Below, piece by piece: positions 22,571-32,557 of a DNA stretch of 64,000 nt; position 1 is the first letter of the stretch; the number at the start of each line of letters is the position of its first letter. The position numbers and the translations under genes were made by a program. The notes below the pieces were generated by a model. That model was not told the origin of the DNA. It did no database searches and saw nothing but the letters and a program-made list of their open reading frames with translations. The stretch is from assembly GCA_036971715.1 (NCBI GenBank), contig JAVHJL010000012.1, positions 620,001 to 684,000 of the forward strand. The letters are read 5' to 3'. This stretch comes from Arthrobotrys musiformis (Eukaryota > Ascomycota > Orbiliomycetes > Orbiliales > Orbiliaceae).

Positions 22571-23505
22571 ATGGAAGAATCTCCGCACGGTATTGATCGC
22601 TCAGGCAACCTGCGCGGTGCCAATAGAGACCATGATTATGAATATTTGAATAGGGACGTGGTTGGTATGCATTGATTCTCCACATCGTTGACAAAGGCTC
22701 ATTTTCAACTAATTAGGCTGCTGAGTAGATCGCCGGAATCAATTACGTGAAAGGAATGAGTCCGAGTGGGAATTTCGAAGGCTTGGCGTTCTAGCTTCAT
22801 CCGATACTGTGAACAACATAGAACCAAATCCTGACGTTGTGGCACGTCATTCTTTACGGCGTCAACATAATTTTCATTTCCCCCTGTCCGGCCGCTATTT
22901 CCCAAGTTCATCATTTTCAAGACCGGCATACCGGACGGAATACGGGGATCAAACCAATGAAACGTAAGCATCGGCTCACTTTGTCGTACCGCTACTCCAC
23001 ACTAACTTGCCTCCAGTAGCCAAGGATATAGGGTTGAGGATCAGACGAGAAGCCGGCCTTCACCCTCGTTCCAATACTCTGGCCGGCCAACTCATAGCCA
23101 TTCGCCACCTCTCAACACAACTCCTTCAAGTAGCCGGCGGCTACCACTTCCTGTTCTCCATGCTGATGCTACTCCTCAGCACCGTAATTATTGGAGCTAT
23201 CCGACTAGAGCGGGTGATGATGATGGTGAAAGAACGCGATGCGACCGTCCCAACGATATGAAGGAAGAGGACATGAAGATTATGGTAGATTGCAAAGTTT
23301 GCTTTGGTCAAATTGCCGATATGTGTAAGTTTGGCATGTTGCTTCCGCATGACATTTAGTCGGCGTTGAACGTGTGCTAAAACAATTAGTGTTGTTCCCG
23401 TGCCGCCATCTTATTCTTTGTAGGTGGTGTGCAATCTTTATCGAGTCAACCTGTCCCATTTGTCGAACTAGTATCAAAGAAAAGTTTCAAATATTCTATT
23501 CCTAA
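22571..23505 (+). CDS. RING-finger protein, four exons, 251 aa
   Basis: Probable E3 ubiquitin ligase-type protein. The exons are 22571-22664, 22726-22963, 23017-23324 and 23390-23505; phases close exactly to 252 codons including the stop. Each intron (61, 53, 308-exon-flanking and 65 nt class) has a recognisable signal set: GTATGC with CTAAT, GTAAGC with CTAAC and CCAG, GTAAGT with GCTAAAA and TTAG. The C-terminal RING is complete: C-x2-C (CKVC), eleven residues, C-R-H, three residues, C-x2-C (CRWC), nine residues, C-P-I-C. The preceding region is charged, then Ser/Pro/Arg-rich and probably disordered. The last intron splits the RING after its first cysteine pair. There is no membrane segment in the spliced protein. 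Substrate and partner are unknown; F-box genes elsewhere in the window hint at other ubiquitin-system members but not at a shared pathway. Confidence 0.75.
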
Positions 23506-23704
23506 AGCCCCGAAGAATTTGCAATTTGGCAACGCACTCGAGACCTAAACAACTTACGAGGTACTACTATAAATACTGTGTTGGAGTGCTTAATTCCCAG
23601 CGCCTGGTACCGAGGCTAATAAACAAAATTATTAAAGCATAAATTTTTTTAAAACAAACTATTATCAGGATGGAACCTACATTGTATATTTTTTTACTGA
23701 TTAG

Positions 23705-23752
23705 TTAACGTAGCCCACGGTCATTCGAATCACACCCACAACGCGAATCAAA
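23705..23752 (+). repeat. Left inverted repeat of a 4.8-kb unit
   Basis: TAACGTAGCCCACGGTCATT followed by CGAATCACACCC. Its reverse complement occurs at 28478-28524 with about 80-85 % identity over roughly 45 bp. The two copies bound a unit of about 4.8 kb containing Gag and protease sequence. Confidence 0.75.
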
Positions 23753-24999
23753 AAACCTCAAATTTTGCGGGTCAAAATCGTTCAAAAATTCTAGTAAATT
23801 CAGTTTTTGCTTAAAATTTATTGTTACAAAGTCACTACCCCACTTACCTGCGTACATGTAGACGCTCACACACGTGATGCAGACACGTGATGATAGAACC
23901 TCAGCCCATACATATTCTATAAACCAAGACCTACCTTACAATTGGTAGCATCGCGATCGTTGCTATCAACCAAAGCCGCTCGTGCGCCCGTGAGTGGTAG
24001 TTACGGTCGAGAAGCCCCGGAATTGAGCTTCACGACTTCCCAGGCCATGATATCTACTATATCGCCCGTGCCGTCGACAATTTTCGTGCCCCAGGGTGTA
24101 CACATACATATATATCTCTACGCCGCACCGATTCCCTACGAATTGCCATTAGTACATCGTCTCCAATTGTCTCCTTACCTTTGTCTCCCGAACGAATATA
24201 CGCACCACAACCGCGAGTTCTGCGATAGTTGTCACCGTACACCCCAGATACAAGTCGAACTTGCCGTCTCAAAATTTGAAGCTTTTCCCACTGCAAGCCA
24301 AAATCCGAAATCCAAACGGGGAGCGCCCAAGACCCTGAGCGAAAGCGGGGTAAGCGAAAGACAATTTATACGCCAGATTCCGAGCAGTGGAGTCGACAGA
24401 GTTTGCGGTGGTTACCAAAACGTTGAGCGCAAACGTATAGAGTTTGGTAAAGTTGTTTTTTGTGTTCGTCGTCTAAATTTTCCAGAATCGGAAGTCGAAC
24501 CGCCGAGCGCACCCCAACAAATCCGTGTATGCCCGATTAGCCGCAGGCATACCGACCGCGGTACCGTCGACGATCTCGATACCTTCATACCTTCGATTCC
24601 CTATATTTTCTCGATTTAGCGGTAGATATTGATAGGAATAGCACTTACCAGTAATTCTTATCTCGTAAACGGGTAATTCCCAATCAACACGCGTCGATAA
24701 AATAATTCCAAACTTCATCATCACATCAACTTCACATCATCAAAACCTCTCAAACCCCCACCACTCGTCATAGCCATCCCAACATCGAGAATCTATCAAA
24801 TTTATCTTGAATCCGTTAAGTAATCCCATCTGTAAAGTTTCGTGACTCAAATTCATTCGGTGGTGGCGCGGTGGCGTGGCGTGCTTCGCCGTGAAACGTG
24901 AAACGCGATTACCCATTGTCTCCTACCCGTGGTCACGTGCCCTTTCAAAAAAAACGCCGAGAAGCTTCGCCATAAATCAACTTCAACTTCAAATTCATA
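23753..24999 (+). other. Leader of the Gag-protease unit, possible primer-binding site
   Basis: At 23930-23960 the sequence CTTACA is followed by ATTGGTAGCATCGC, which resembles an LTR end followed by a tRNA primer-binding site of the TGGTAGC type. A 225-codon open frame (23942-24619) follows, without a recognisable domain or a confident ATG. The stretch up to 24999 is probably untranslated leader. Assignment is tentative. Confidence 0.35.
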
Positions 25000-26275
25000 A
25001 TGTCGGCGCCGGCGGGAAGAGTCGGATTGGCTCGCTTGCCAAAGAAAAAACATTTCGCAACGATCGCGCGGTACATCGGCAGAGAAATAATAGGCCTAAC
25101 TGATACGCAGATATGCAGTCAGTTAGTGCTCGCAGCCGTGAGAATCCGTCAAATACACAAAATAGAAAGTGTTCTTCAAGCGTTCGGTATAGACACTTCA
25201 AATCGCGATAACCTCAACGACCAACAGAAGACACTTCAAGGGTATGTTACTAGCCAGGATGACGCCTTGGCCATAAGGGTGCTCAATGAGTGCCTACCCG
25301 AAGCGGTAGCAGCCGCAATGATAGGAGGGTACAGTGAATACTGGGTATAACGAAACGGCGCCGCAATGGCACCATCAACCCCCCGACGACGTACCGTTTT
25401 ACATTCAATGGTTGGACCTAGATACCACCTGCGACGCAATTACCGCCTACGAGTTAGTCCAGAACTTCAATAAGACTTACCAAAAGGTGATATCCGCGAT
25501 GCCCTCAAAGTGGATACAATTCCCAGCTGCAAGGGCACCGGCAGCCTCAGCAGCAGTAGCACTAAGGCTTCAATGGTTAGTCGATACGACGAAGTGCTAC
25601 GAGGAGACAATCCTGAATGACATACCGGCAGCAATTTGGGACCCGCCAGCCCCACCACGAAACGTCTTTACCATAGAGACACCTTCGTGGTTTAGAGACG
25701 TCTATACAGCCTTAACGGCAGCACAACTGGCGACTAGTACGCAGATAGCCCAACAAACCAGGATCTCAGAGGAGATCAAGGCCAATACCGAGGCAGCCGT
25801 TAAGAACTTCGAGGCAAAGCCCCTCTCGGAGGGCATTTTGTCAACTCTCGAGCCAACCGGTACTTTCAAAGACGCGGCGATGGCAATCGAATTTATAGAG
25901 TCTATAAATTATGCGTTAGCTGCTGGATACTCTAAAGAAAAAGTCATGATTTCGGTTAGGGAAGCGATAAGAGGACAATTAGCCAGAGATTGGCTAATTA
26001 GTCTGAGCACGAAAGACCGGGAATTGATAGCCGAGTCGGTGACCGCATGGAAGGATATCCTACGCCGCGATTGGGTGGATAACCAGCCAGATTCGTTGAT
26101 GCAGGCCCAGGCGGAATACTTCGATTTCGCGCAAGGTCGCTCCATTAACGAATTCGTGATGCATAAACTTCGCCTCCTAAACGCCGTTTCAGGTGTTAAA
26201 TACGACGATACCAATCTAATCACCCAGCTACACCAAAGCATACGCCATGACGAATGTAGAGGTGCCGCAGACTAG
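25000..26275 (+). CDS. Retroelement Gag-like protein in two overlapping frames
   Basis: The first frame runs from an ATG at 25000 to TAA at 25348-25350 (116 aa, basic N-terminus, helical). The second is open from before 25334 to 26275 (about 313 codons) and overlaps the first by 17 nt. The second part looks like a retrotransposon Gag: a long helical region, and near its end the block ISLSTKDRELIAESVTAWKD, then DWV, a helix containing YFDFAQGRSINEF, and LLNAVSGV. A one-base indel, or frameshifting in the overlap (25331-25350), would join them. Nothing in the sequence decides between these. Confidence 0.65.
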
Positions 26276-27250
26276 GCTAGGTTTCAAGGACTGCCTCGGG
26301 CGGAGGTTACCGTGGCGGCAACGGGTCCGGTTACCGGCGAGGAAGGTCGCCTTGGCGAAACGGCGGTGGTGGCTACCGTAACGGTAGCAGGTCTCGCGAC
26401 GATAAGGGCCGATTCACCAGGCCCGGAGACCGAAGTTCCAGATACAACGGCGGGAACGGTTACGGCGGCGGAAATAACTACGGCGGCGGAGGGAGGCAGT
26501 TTAGTCGAGACCCCGAAGTCGAGATCGCGGTCGTGATCGAAGTCGGGATCGGGGACGCAGTCGAGATAGTTCGGGGGGAAGTGGTTACCGCAGCGATGGT
26601 TATCGGAGTAGGGATAATTCTAGAGGAAGAGAGAATGGTAAGCGCAGGGAAACAAGTTGGGATAGGAATCACCTCGGCCAGAAACTTCTTGGCTGGAAAG
26701 ATAATAAAAATAATTCCAATTCAAACTCCAATTCCAATGGCAAGGTGCGCTGCTATAAATGCGGAGAGGAAGGACATATTAGTTGGGACTGCAAAAAGAA
26801 CGTCAAAAGGGGAGAAAGCTATTCGCCAGTATTGGCGCGACAGAGCAAGAGCAAAGGGAAGTGGAGTCGTTGGATAGGGCATACACCGCTATGGCCGCTG
26901 AGGTGATGGAGAAAAGTGACCGCAGGGGCGGTAACGGTGGAGGTGGAAATGGAACGGGTAGCCGAAGTGGCGCCAGGAGACTTCAATTCGACGGCTGGTA
27001 CGGCCCAGGCCGGATCATCGAGAACGGAGACGAAGGAGACAATTATGGTCTCCACAACGAGAGCGTCGAGAACGTCGGAGATACCACGGCCTATCGATTA
27101 GGTCAGATGATGGAGATAATGCGTCAGCTAGGCGCAGAACAACGACAGCAAGCTCAACTCCGGCCCACCCCGTCTCAAACGAGATCTCGCGGCGAAGAGC
27201 CCCAAACCGTCGATGATATCTTGGTCAAAATGCGTCTTTTGACGTTATAG
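26276..27250 (+). mobile_element. Gag continuation: RGG/RS-rich region and CCHC zinc knuckle (degenerate)
   Basis: After frame changes, one frame encodes Gly/Arg-rich sequence (GYRGGNGSGYRRGRSPWRNG at about 26305-26365), then a Ser/Arg/Asp-rich stretch and an Asn/Ser repeat. A complete CCHC knuckle follows at about 26752-26793 (CYKCGEEGHISWDC). Another frame (26884-27250) is Gly/Arg-rich and then Gln-rich. Frames shift repeatedly, so the product is broken, but the RNA-binding character (RGG, RS-like, CCHC) fits the C-terminal part of a Gag. Confidence 0.6.
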
Positions 27251-27438
27251 GTGGAGGAACGCAGAAATGAAGGTCACGGACTTACCAGAGAGAGAACTAA
27301 CGAGTATTAATTCGCGCATTCTTCTCCAATTCGTAATCGTTATGAACCTAGTGAACCAGGATTAACTACCAGAATCTTCAGAAACGCTGTGACAAACCTA
27401 GTAGACAGAGCCAAATCCTTTATATCCCAAACCCCATC

Positions 27439-28421
27439 TTGGTGCCAACTGCGTCGGAGGACGTATCGCCGAATATCTCCGTATCGCCGAATATCTCAAT
27501 TCCCAGCTCTGGTCCCAATTCATACGTAACGGCGAACGAAGACTGGCAGAACGAGGAAATCTTCGAGGGAATCACCGTCGGACAGATACGTGCGATGTCG
27601 AAGGAGGAATACGAGAACCTGTTGGACGAACAAACGTCAGAAAGCAATGTCGACAAAATTTTCGACGCAAAATACGGAAAATGGCCCAAGAAACGACACA
27701 AGCAAAAAGCGCGGGAAGCGCAGACAACAGCGAAGGCGACGGCTCGGACAGACCGTCAATCTGGGGAATACGTTTACGAACCGACCACCAATTTCCGCAA
27801 GGCAAATCCGTCAAAGGTACCCATGAGATATGGGAAGCCGAAACAACCGTCGTGTTTTAAGTGTGGGGAGACATTCGGATCCGGGAATGCGCTGCACAAT
27901 CATTTGGTCGAAAAAGGCCACTTCTCGAAGGGGAAGGGCAAAGCGTCTGTGGGAGCGAAGCCAGGCCCTCGCCTGGTGGACTTCACGAAGTCCGCGTCGT
28001 CTCCCGAGATTACCGGCGGCGTAGTTCCAGAACTGATGGCGAATTATAACTATATCATATTCCAATTAGTTATAGCGTCGAAGGGGAGAAAACTCACAGT
28101 TCTGTATTCGATACTGGATTCGGATATAGCGCTGCCGATGAGCTATTTCTGGAGAAGATTATCAAGCCAGAACAGGGCGACGGATTGAAGATCGAGAAGT
28201 TACCTTAGCCGTATCAGGTGAATGGTTTCGGCGGAGGCGTCGATACGTTCACTAAGTCGGCATTGATAACCCTTTATATACCAGACGTTTCCGGCAAGAA
28301 GATGGCGGTTATCAAGCGAAGATTTATGGTCAGCAAGGACCTCAAGTGCAATATCTTGATCAGAACAAATATAATGGAGTTAGAAGGAATAGATCTCTCG
28401 CCTGCGGATAGCTGCATTTAA
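27439..28421 (+). mobile_element. C2H2-like finger plus retropepsin-like protease of the Gag unit
   Basis: An open frame (27439-28188) encodes an acidic N-terminus, a basic middle and a C2H2-type finger (CFKCGETFGSGNALHNHLVE, then KGH). Shortly after comes a strand followed, in the next frame, by FDTGFGYSAADELFLEKII (about 28110-28165), which carries the D-T-G signature of retroviral-type aspartic proteases. The rest of the protease-like fold continues to about 28421 (NILIRTNIMELEGI). No reverse transcriptase, RNase H or integrase follows before the right inverted repeat. Confidence 0.6.
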
Positions 28422-28477
28422 GACTTTAAATATTGTTTAAACATATTAATTTTTTTTTAATGTGATTTGGTGATTTC

Positions 28478-28524
28478 ACTGATTCGCCTTGCTGGTGTGA
28501 TCCGAATGACCATGGGCTACGTTA
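28478..28524 (-). repeat. Right inverted repeat of the 4.8-kb unit
   Basis: Reverse complement reads TAACGTAGCCCATGGTCATT, then CGGATCACACC, matching 23705-23752 with a few substitutions. Confidence 0.75.
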
Positions 28525-28942
28525 GTACCTGCCTGCCTGCCTGCCTACCTACCTGCTTACCTACCCGCCTAAGAGCCTAACAGCCTAGGTATTCACTACA
28601 TAGATTACCAAGATCTGATATCCAAGAACTTAGGAACGCGTTGAAAATTTTTGTTGTACGGTGCTAGCAAACACGGAGTACGGCAATAGCATTTCCCTAA
28701 TTATAAAAGAACTATCCATCTTTTTAGAAACACCGTGACCACAACTAGTACCATCCGAATTCCGGAGTACAGTGGACCATTGTGTAAAAGAAAATAACGT
28801 AGGCAAATTGAAATGAACGATAAGCCAAAAACAGCTATGGGTACGCGAACCGTAGAAAGATGAAAGGTTGAAGCATAGAGGCCCGAATACACGTACGATA
28901 CCGGCATGGACTCGGACGGCCCCGGCTACCACCATGAAAGTT
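28525..28942. other. Spacer with short (CCTG/CCTA)n tract
   Basis: A CCTGCCTGCC/CCTACCTACC tetranucleotide tract at 28530-28565, then sequence without a supported gene. Confidence 0.4.
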
Positions 28943-29308
28943 TTATGGTGGCGTAAAGCTCTCAAGACGGGATTTCCATTCTGATTCAAAGCTGATACGC
29001 GCTTCTAGAGCAGCCACGTAGTCGATACAAGCGGTTCTCTCTTCGCGTAGCTTGTTTAATTGATCGGTTGTATATTTTAGACTAATCTCGACTTCGGGTC
29101 CATTGTTTGTCCCCTTTGAATAACCTTCGTTTCGTACATGTGCAAGGATATTCTTCTCCACCCTCGCAGAGAGGTCATGGGTCCTAAGCAAACTGTACCC
29201 ATTCCATACAATGCTACCGATGCAGAAATTGACGCAGAAATATCTTCGGAGGGAATGGGAAGCTCCGGGATCGCTGGTGGCTCCGGTGTCGAGAGGACGC
29301 GGACACAC
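28943..29308 (-). CDS. Coiled-coil-like fragment, possible 3' exon of the J-domain gene
   Basis: Open minus-strand frame whose last 50-60 residues look like an amphipathic helix (TTDQLNKLREERTACIDYV, then LEARISFE) ending at a stop near 28943. It lacks a convincing ATG. It lies 3' of the J-domain gene on the same strand and could be its last exon, but I could not define the splice junctions. Confidence 0.3.
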   Translation of the reverse strand: MCPRPLDTGATSDPGASHSLRRYFCVNFCIGSIVWNGYSLLRTHDLSARVEKNILAHVRNEGYSKGTNNGPEVEISLKYTTDQLNKLREERTACIDYVAALEARISFESEWKSRLESFTPP

Positions 29309-29456
29309 CGATATGGTTTTCGGCGCCTGGGCAGGTTATGTACTGGTAAAACCTCAGGGGTGTGGGAATGGGGCCGAGGGATGGATCACGTTGTCCTATG
29401 ACGGTTTTTTCGTGTTTGTTTTTCAACCCAGACCCAGATGAGTAATTACGTAAGCA

Positions 29457-30075
29457 CTATATATCACTTTTACCCTTTTGTTGATTATGATTCACCCCTG
29501 CCTCTGGCTCTGACCTTGAACCAACCGTTCTCCTTTCTCCGGAATTGCTCACCCCGTCGTCCTTGTACGGATTCATTAGGCTCTTCTTGGGATGACGAGG
29601 GGTTTCTCCTTTACGAGAGCTGTGTTGCCGCTGTTGTTCTTGCGCCGTCCGCCTATAGGTCTGCATTCTATCCGAAGCGCTTGTATGTGCGGCATAATCC
29701 CGGTAGTATTTAGCTCTGGATGGCGCAGGCTTCCTCGTGTCAAAATATGTGCTATGAGAAACCGCACCCACTTTCCTTGGTTTTATTCTTCTCCTTATCG
29801 CGCTGTTTCGCGCGCTCATTTAGAAAGCCGTAAGCTTTGAGAATTTTTTGAGTATCGCAGGTGAAATTGCCCTCACGGCCATGGTTCCGATCCGGGTGAT
29901 GCTGAAGTACTAAATGACCAAGTTACTACGATGGCAGTATCGTTATCGTAAATTAGCGTCTGCGGGCTATACTCTTCGCCCTAAATGCTTCTTTGATATC
30001 CTTAGCGGAAGCATCCGCACTCAAACCGAGAACCTCATAATGGGTATCAATATATTTGGCGGGGGGTTTTGACAT
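29457..30075 (-). CDS. J-domain (DnaJ-like) protein
   Basis: Hsp70 co-chaperone type domain. Exon 1 is 30075-29973 (ATG, then YEVLGLSADASAKDIKEAFR, the helix I-II part of a J domain). The intron 29972-29910 (63 nt) has donor GTATAG and acceptor TTTAG. Exon 2 starts at 29909 with the diagnostic HPD motif (LQHHPDRN) and the helix III-like ILKAYGFLNERAK. Phase closes across the intron. In this frame the protein stops at 29752 (86 aa). The next frame stays open to 29457 and encodes a long basic, Gln/Arg/Ser-rich tail of the kind J proteins often carry. Either a one-base indel near 29765 cut the protein short, or a small J-only protein is real. The coiled-coil fragment downstream may belong to it. 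Confidence 0.7.
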
Positions 30076-30221
30076 CTATAAATAAATAATTAGAATCAAT
30101 TTGAGGGAGGTGGTTTATGATGCGTTTTTTGGAGATGTGCCGGTATATCCGTTAGGCTGATGGGCTCCCTTTGCGTTATAAATACCCTCTCCCGCGTATA
30201 GGCTACGAATAAACTTGAATC

Positions 30222-30269
30222 AAATGAAAAATGAAAAATGAAAAATGAAAAATGAAAAATGAAAAATGA
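30222..30269. repeat. (GAAAAAT)n tandem repeat
   Basis: Six or seven copies of a 7-bp unit directly before a MITE. Confidence 0.9.
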
Positions 30270-30272
30270 TTA

Positions 30273-30530
30273 TAGGGTATGACATTGGGCCCGAGCTCTT
30301 GGCGGGCTTTTTAATAACTAGGGTATTCAAACGACCGGATTTCCAACCGGATTTTGAGAGCAGGAATCCGGTTTTGTTTTGTTTTTGGGGCTGCACCGCC
30401 ACAAACCGGATTACGGAGTTCAAAATCCTGAAAATAACGGTCGAAAATCCGGTCGTTTGCTTTATTTAAAATATTAACTTTGTTTTTTTTCTAATGGATT
30501 CTCAATTTATTTGCTTTTGAATAAATATTA
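30273..30530 (-). mobile_element. MITE family A, reversed, with nested insertion
   Basis: Starts TAGGGTATGACATTGGGC with GGCGGGCTTTT, the family right end in reverse. It is interrupted by a smaller inverted-repeat element (30328-30459) and then continues with the family core (TTTCTAATGGATTCTCAATT, TTTTGAATAAATA). Its last terminal part is inverted relative to the rest (see 30531-30565). Confidence 0.7.
30328..30459. mobile_element. Small TIR element nested in a MITE, 132 bp
   Basis: Left end CAAACGACCGGATTTCCAAC; right end, reverse-complemented, CAAACGACCGGATTTTCGAC. These give an inverted repeat of about 22 bp. It lies inside the MITE at 30273-30530. No target duplication could be assigned with confidence. 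Confidence 0.6.
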
Positions 30531-30565
30531 GACCTTTACGCCGGGCTTTTTTACCCCTGCATCAT
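30531..30565 (+). mobile_element. MITE terminal segment, inverted
   Basis: TTAGACCTTTACGCCGGGC with the TTTTTTACCCCTGCA block. The same subfamily end occurs in the opposite sense at 56590-56621. Here it points the wrong way for the preceding MITE body and leads straight into a 9-bp array. Confidence 0.6.
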
Positions 30566-30568
30566 AGT

Positions 30569-30762
30569 AACAATTATAACAATTATAACAACTATAACAA
30601 TTATAACAATTATAACAACTATAACAATTATAACAATTATAACAATTATAACAATTATAACAATTATAACAATTATAACAATTATAACAATTATAACAAT
30701 TATAACAATTATAACAATTATAACAATTATAACAATTATAACAATTATAACAATTATTATGT
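30569..30762 (+). repeat. 9-bp tandem array (CAATTATAA)n, array 2
   Basis: About 21 units, with two CAACTATAA variants near the start. It lies between the minus-strand J-domain gene and the plus-strand CBM1-like gene. A short satellite of the same units occurs at 30972-31010. Confidence 0.95.
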
Positions 30763-31190
30763 TGGCACACTACGTGGTATAGGTGGTCTCGCGGTAGCTC
30801 GAGAATAGAATGAACTATAGATTATCAGACACTATTATACGCTCTCCGAGCGTCGCATAGCATAATTTCCCTCGTCGGTAGTCGAGCTCTGAGGCTTCCT
30901 CTTTACGAAGCCCGTGTTGTACGTGTGGTATTCTGTCACGCGCTGTATGTTCTAGGAGGGCGTCTCCTGACATTATAACAGTTATAACAATTATAACAAT
31001 TAATTATAACAACAAAACGGAAGGTTGAAAGGGTCAGGGCGGGGTCTGGGTACGAGACCATGGCCAGGGTTGAAAACTTGAATTTTTACCAAACCCCGAA
31101 ATATTATATACATAGGCATATGACTTCCCTTGATGACCTACCTACCGACCTATTTTAATTGGACCCGGCAAAGCCGATTTGGACGGCAGC

Positions 31191-32229
31191 ATGATTTCTT
31201 CCGGTGGAATAAGTACTGTTACGATTGCGGTTTTTCTCTTCTGCACGGAACTTACTGCTGGTGGCCTACCCCTTTGCGTAGCTAATAGGTGTCCTAAAAA
31301 GCGACAATTATTGAACGATTTTCGAACGCAGGGACCTCTACAAGCGCACGAGGACCACAGCATTTACTCTTTGCTGAGAATTCCATTTTGGGCTGCACTG
31401 CCGTTTGAATCTTGCGGTAATATTAGGACCATCTCTGGAGCAGCGACCAGAACCATCTGTCCAATAGGATATTACTGTCACTGCCATAGCGGAACATCGA
31501 GCCTTTGCCTCCCAGCAATTACAAGCACCCACCAATCTGCATCAGTTACAGCTTGCTCTCCGTACGTTGGAACGACGATATATTCACAATGTGAATTTTC
31601 TTGGCAGACAACTCTTACCCAGATGGTTGGCCGCTATGGTCAATGTGGTGGTTACGGGGACAAATGTGTCCCGCATGCACGCGGTACTACTTCAAGAAAG
31701 ATCTTAATATGTTATGGACCGATTTAACTGGTATGATAGGGTGGAACGAACAGGCGCTATGTCCATCCGGTTATAGATGCAATCCACTTAATTTCTGGTA
31801 CAGCCAATGTGTCCCGACCTTACGGCCCCGTACGCAGATCGACCCAATGCAGTACTGGGTTTGTGCGTCCAATAGCTACTCTTACGCCACTTCACAGGGG
31901 TATGTATTCTTTCCTCTTCGAGATATCTTGATCGTCAGGGCTTACACGAATCCATATTAAGAGATCGTTGCGGGGGCCATTGTTATAAGGCTAATGGCTA
32001 TGTCGATGGTCTATGTCCCCCCGGGATGGAATGCTGGACGAAAACCGAGGCGAACCCCGGATATGATGCATTTTGTTACGCTCATGATCAACCACCAGGA
32101 GATGCCTGGGCAACCAATGTTTGTTACCCAATTCCTTATGAATTCCAGGGGAGTGGAGCGCCCACATGTGTATACGGAACTCACACAGGCGTGCCGGTAA
32201 ACTCAGGTCCATATTCTAAACTACTGTAA
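31191..32229 (+). CDS. Secreted cysteine-rich protein with CBM1-like repeats, 306 aa
   Basis: Predicted extracellular. Exons 31191-31683, 31740-31899 and 31962-32229 close in phase to 307 codons including the stop. The introns are 56 and 62 nt: GTACTA with a TTTAACT branch and ATAG, and GTATGT with TTAAG. The N-terminus has a hydrophobic signal-like segment (STVTIAVFLFC). At least three units resemble the fungal cellulose-binding family CBM1. The clearest spans intron 1 (YGQCGGYGD, then ALCPSGYRCN and FWYSQC), where CPSGxxC and WYSQC are diagnostic. An earlier one has ICPIGYYCHC and a later one RCGGHC, LCPPGMECW and FCYAH. No catalytic domain is seen, so it may be a stand-alone carbohydrate-binding or wall-associated protein. 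The other units lack some aromatic residues needed for cellulose binding. Confidence 0.75.
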
Positions 32230-32549
32230 GAATGTATACTAAGATTTTTAGCAGCATACTTTGCCGGTAGTTAGTACTGCTACCGCGACCACAGCCGCGA
32301 CGTTTCGGGTCGGATACGAGGGTGCCCAGCCCGCTTCCCGCCCAAGTTGCTCGAACTCTGAAAAAGTCGCATCTCACCAAAGCTTGATGTACAGCATACT
32401 CATGATGAGCGCCCTCTCCAGCTTTTGGTAGGAAGCAGCAGGAGTAGAATGCTGCATGATTCAGAATACGTACTATCAATCTGGACTCCGAGTGTTGCAT
32501 GTCCTATTTTTAAAAATATTTTTTAACAGAATAATAAATAAGATAGTTA
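32230..32549. other. Intergenic, no gene seen
   Basis: 3' flank of the CBM1-like gene. A minus-strand open frame here has no support. Confidence 0.4.
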
Positions 32550-32557
32550 ATAATTTA

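Noticed and set aside
23007..23261. 84-aa protein with a transmembrane segment
   Set aside because: It is an out-of-frame reading of exon 3 of the RING gene; the spliced frame is supported by four phase-consistent exons and a complete RING motif.
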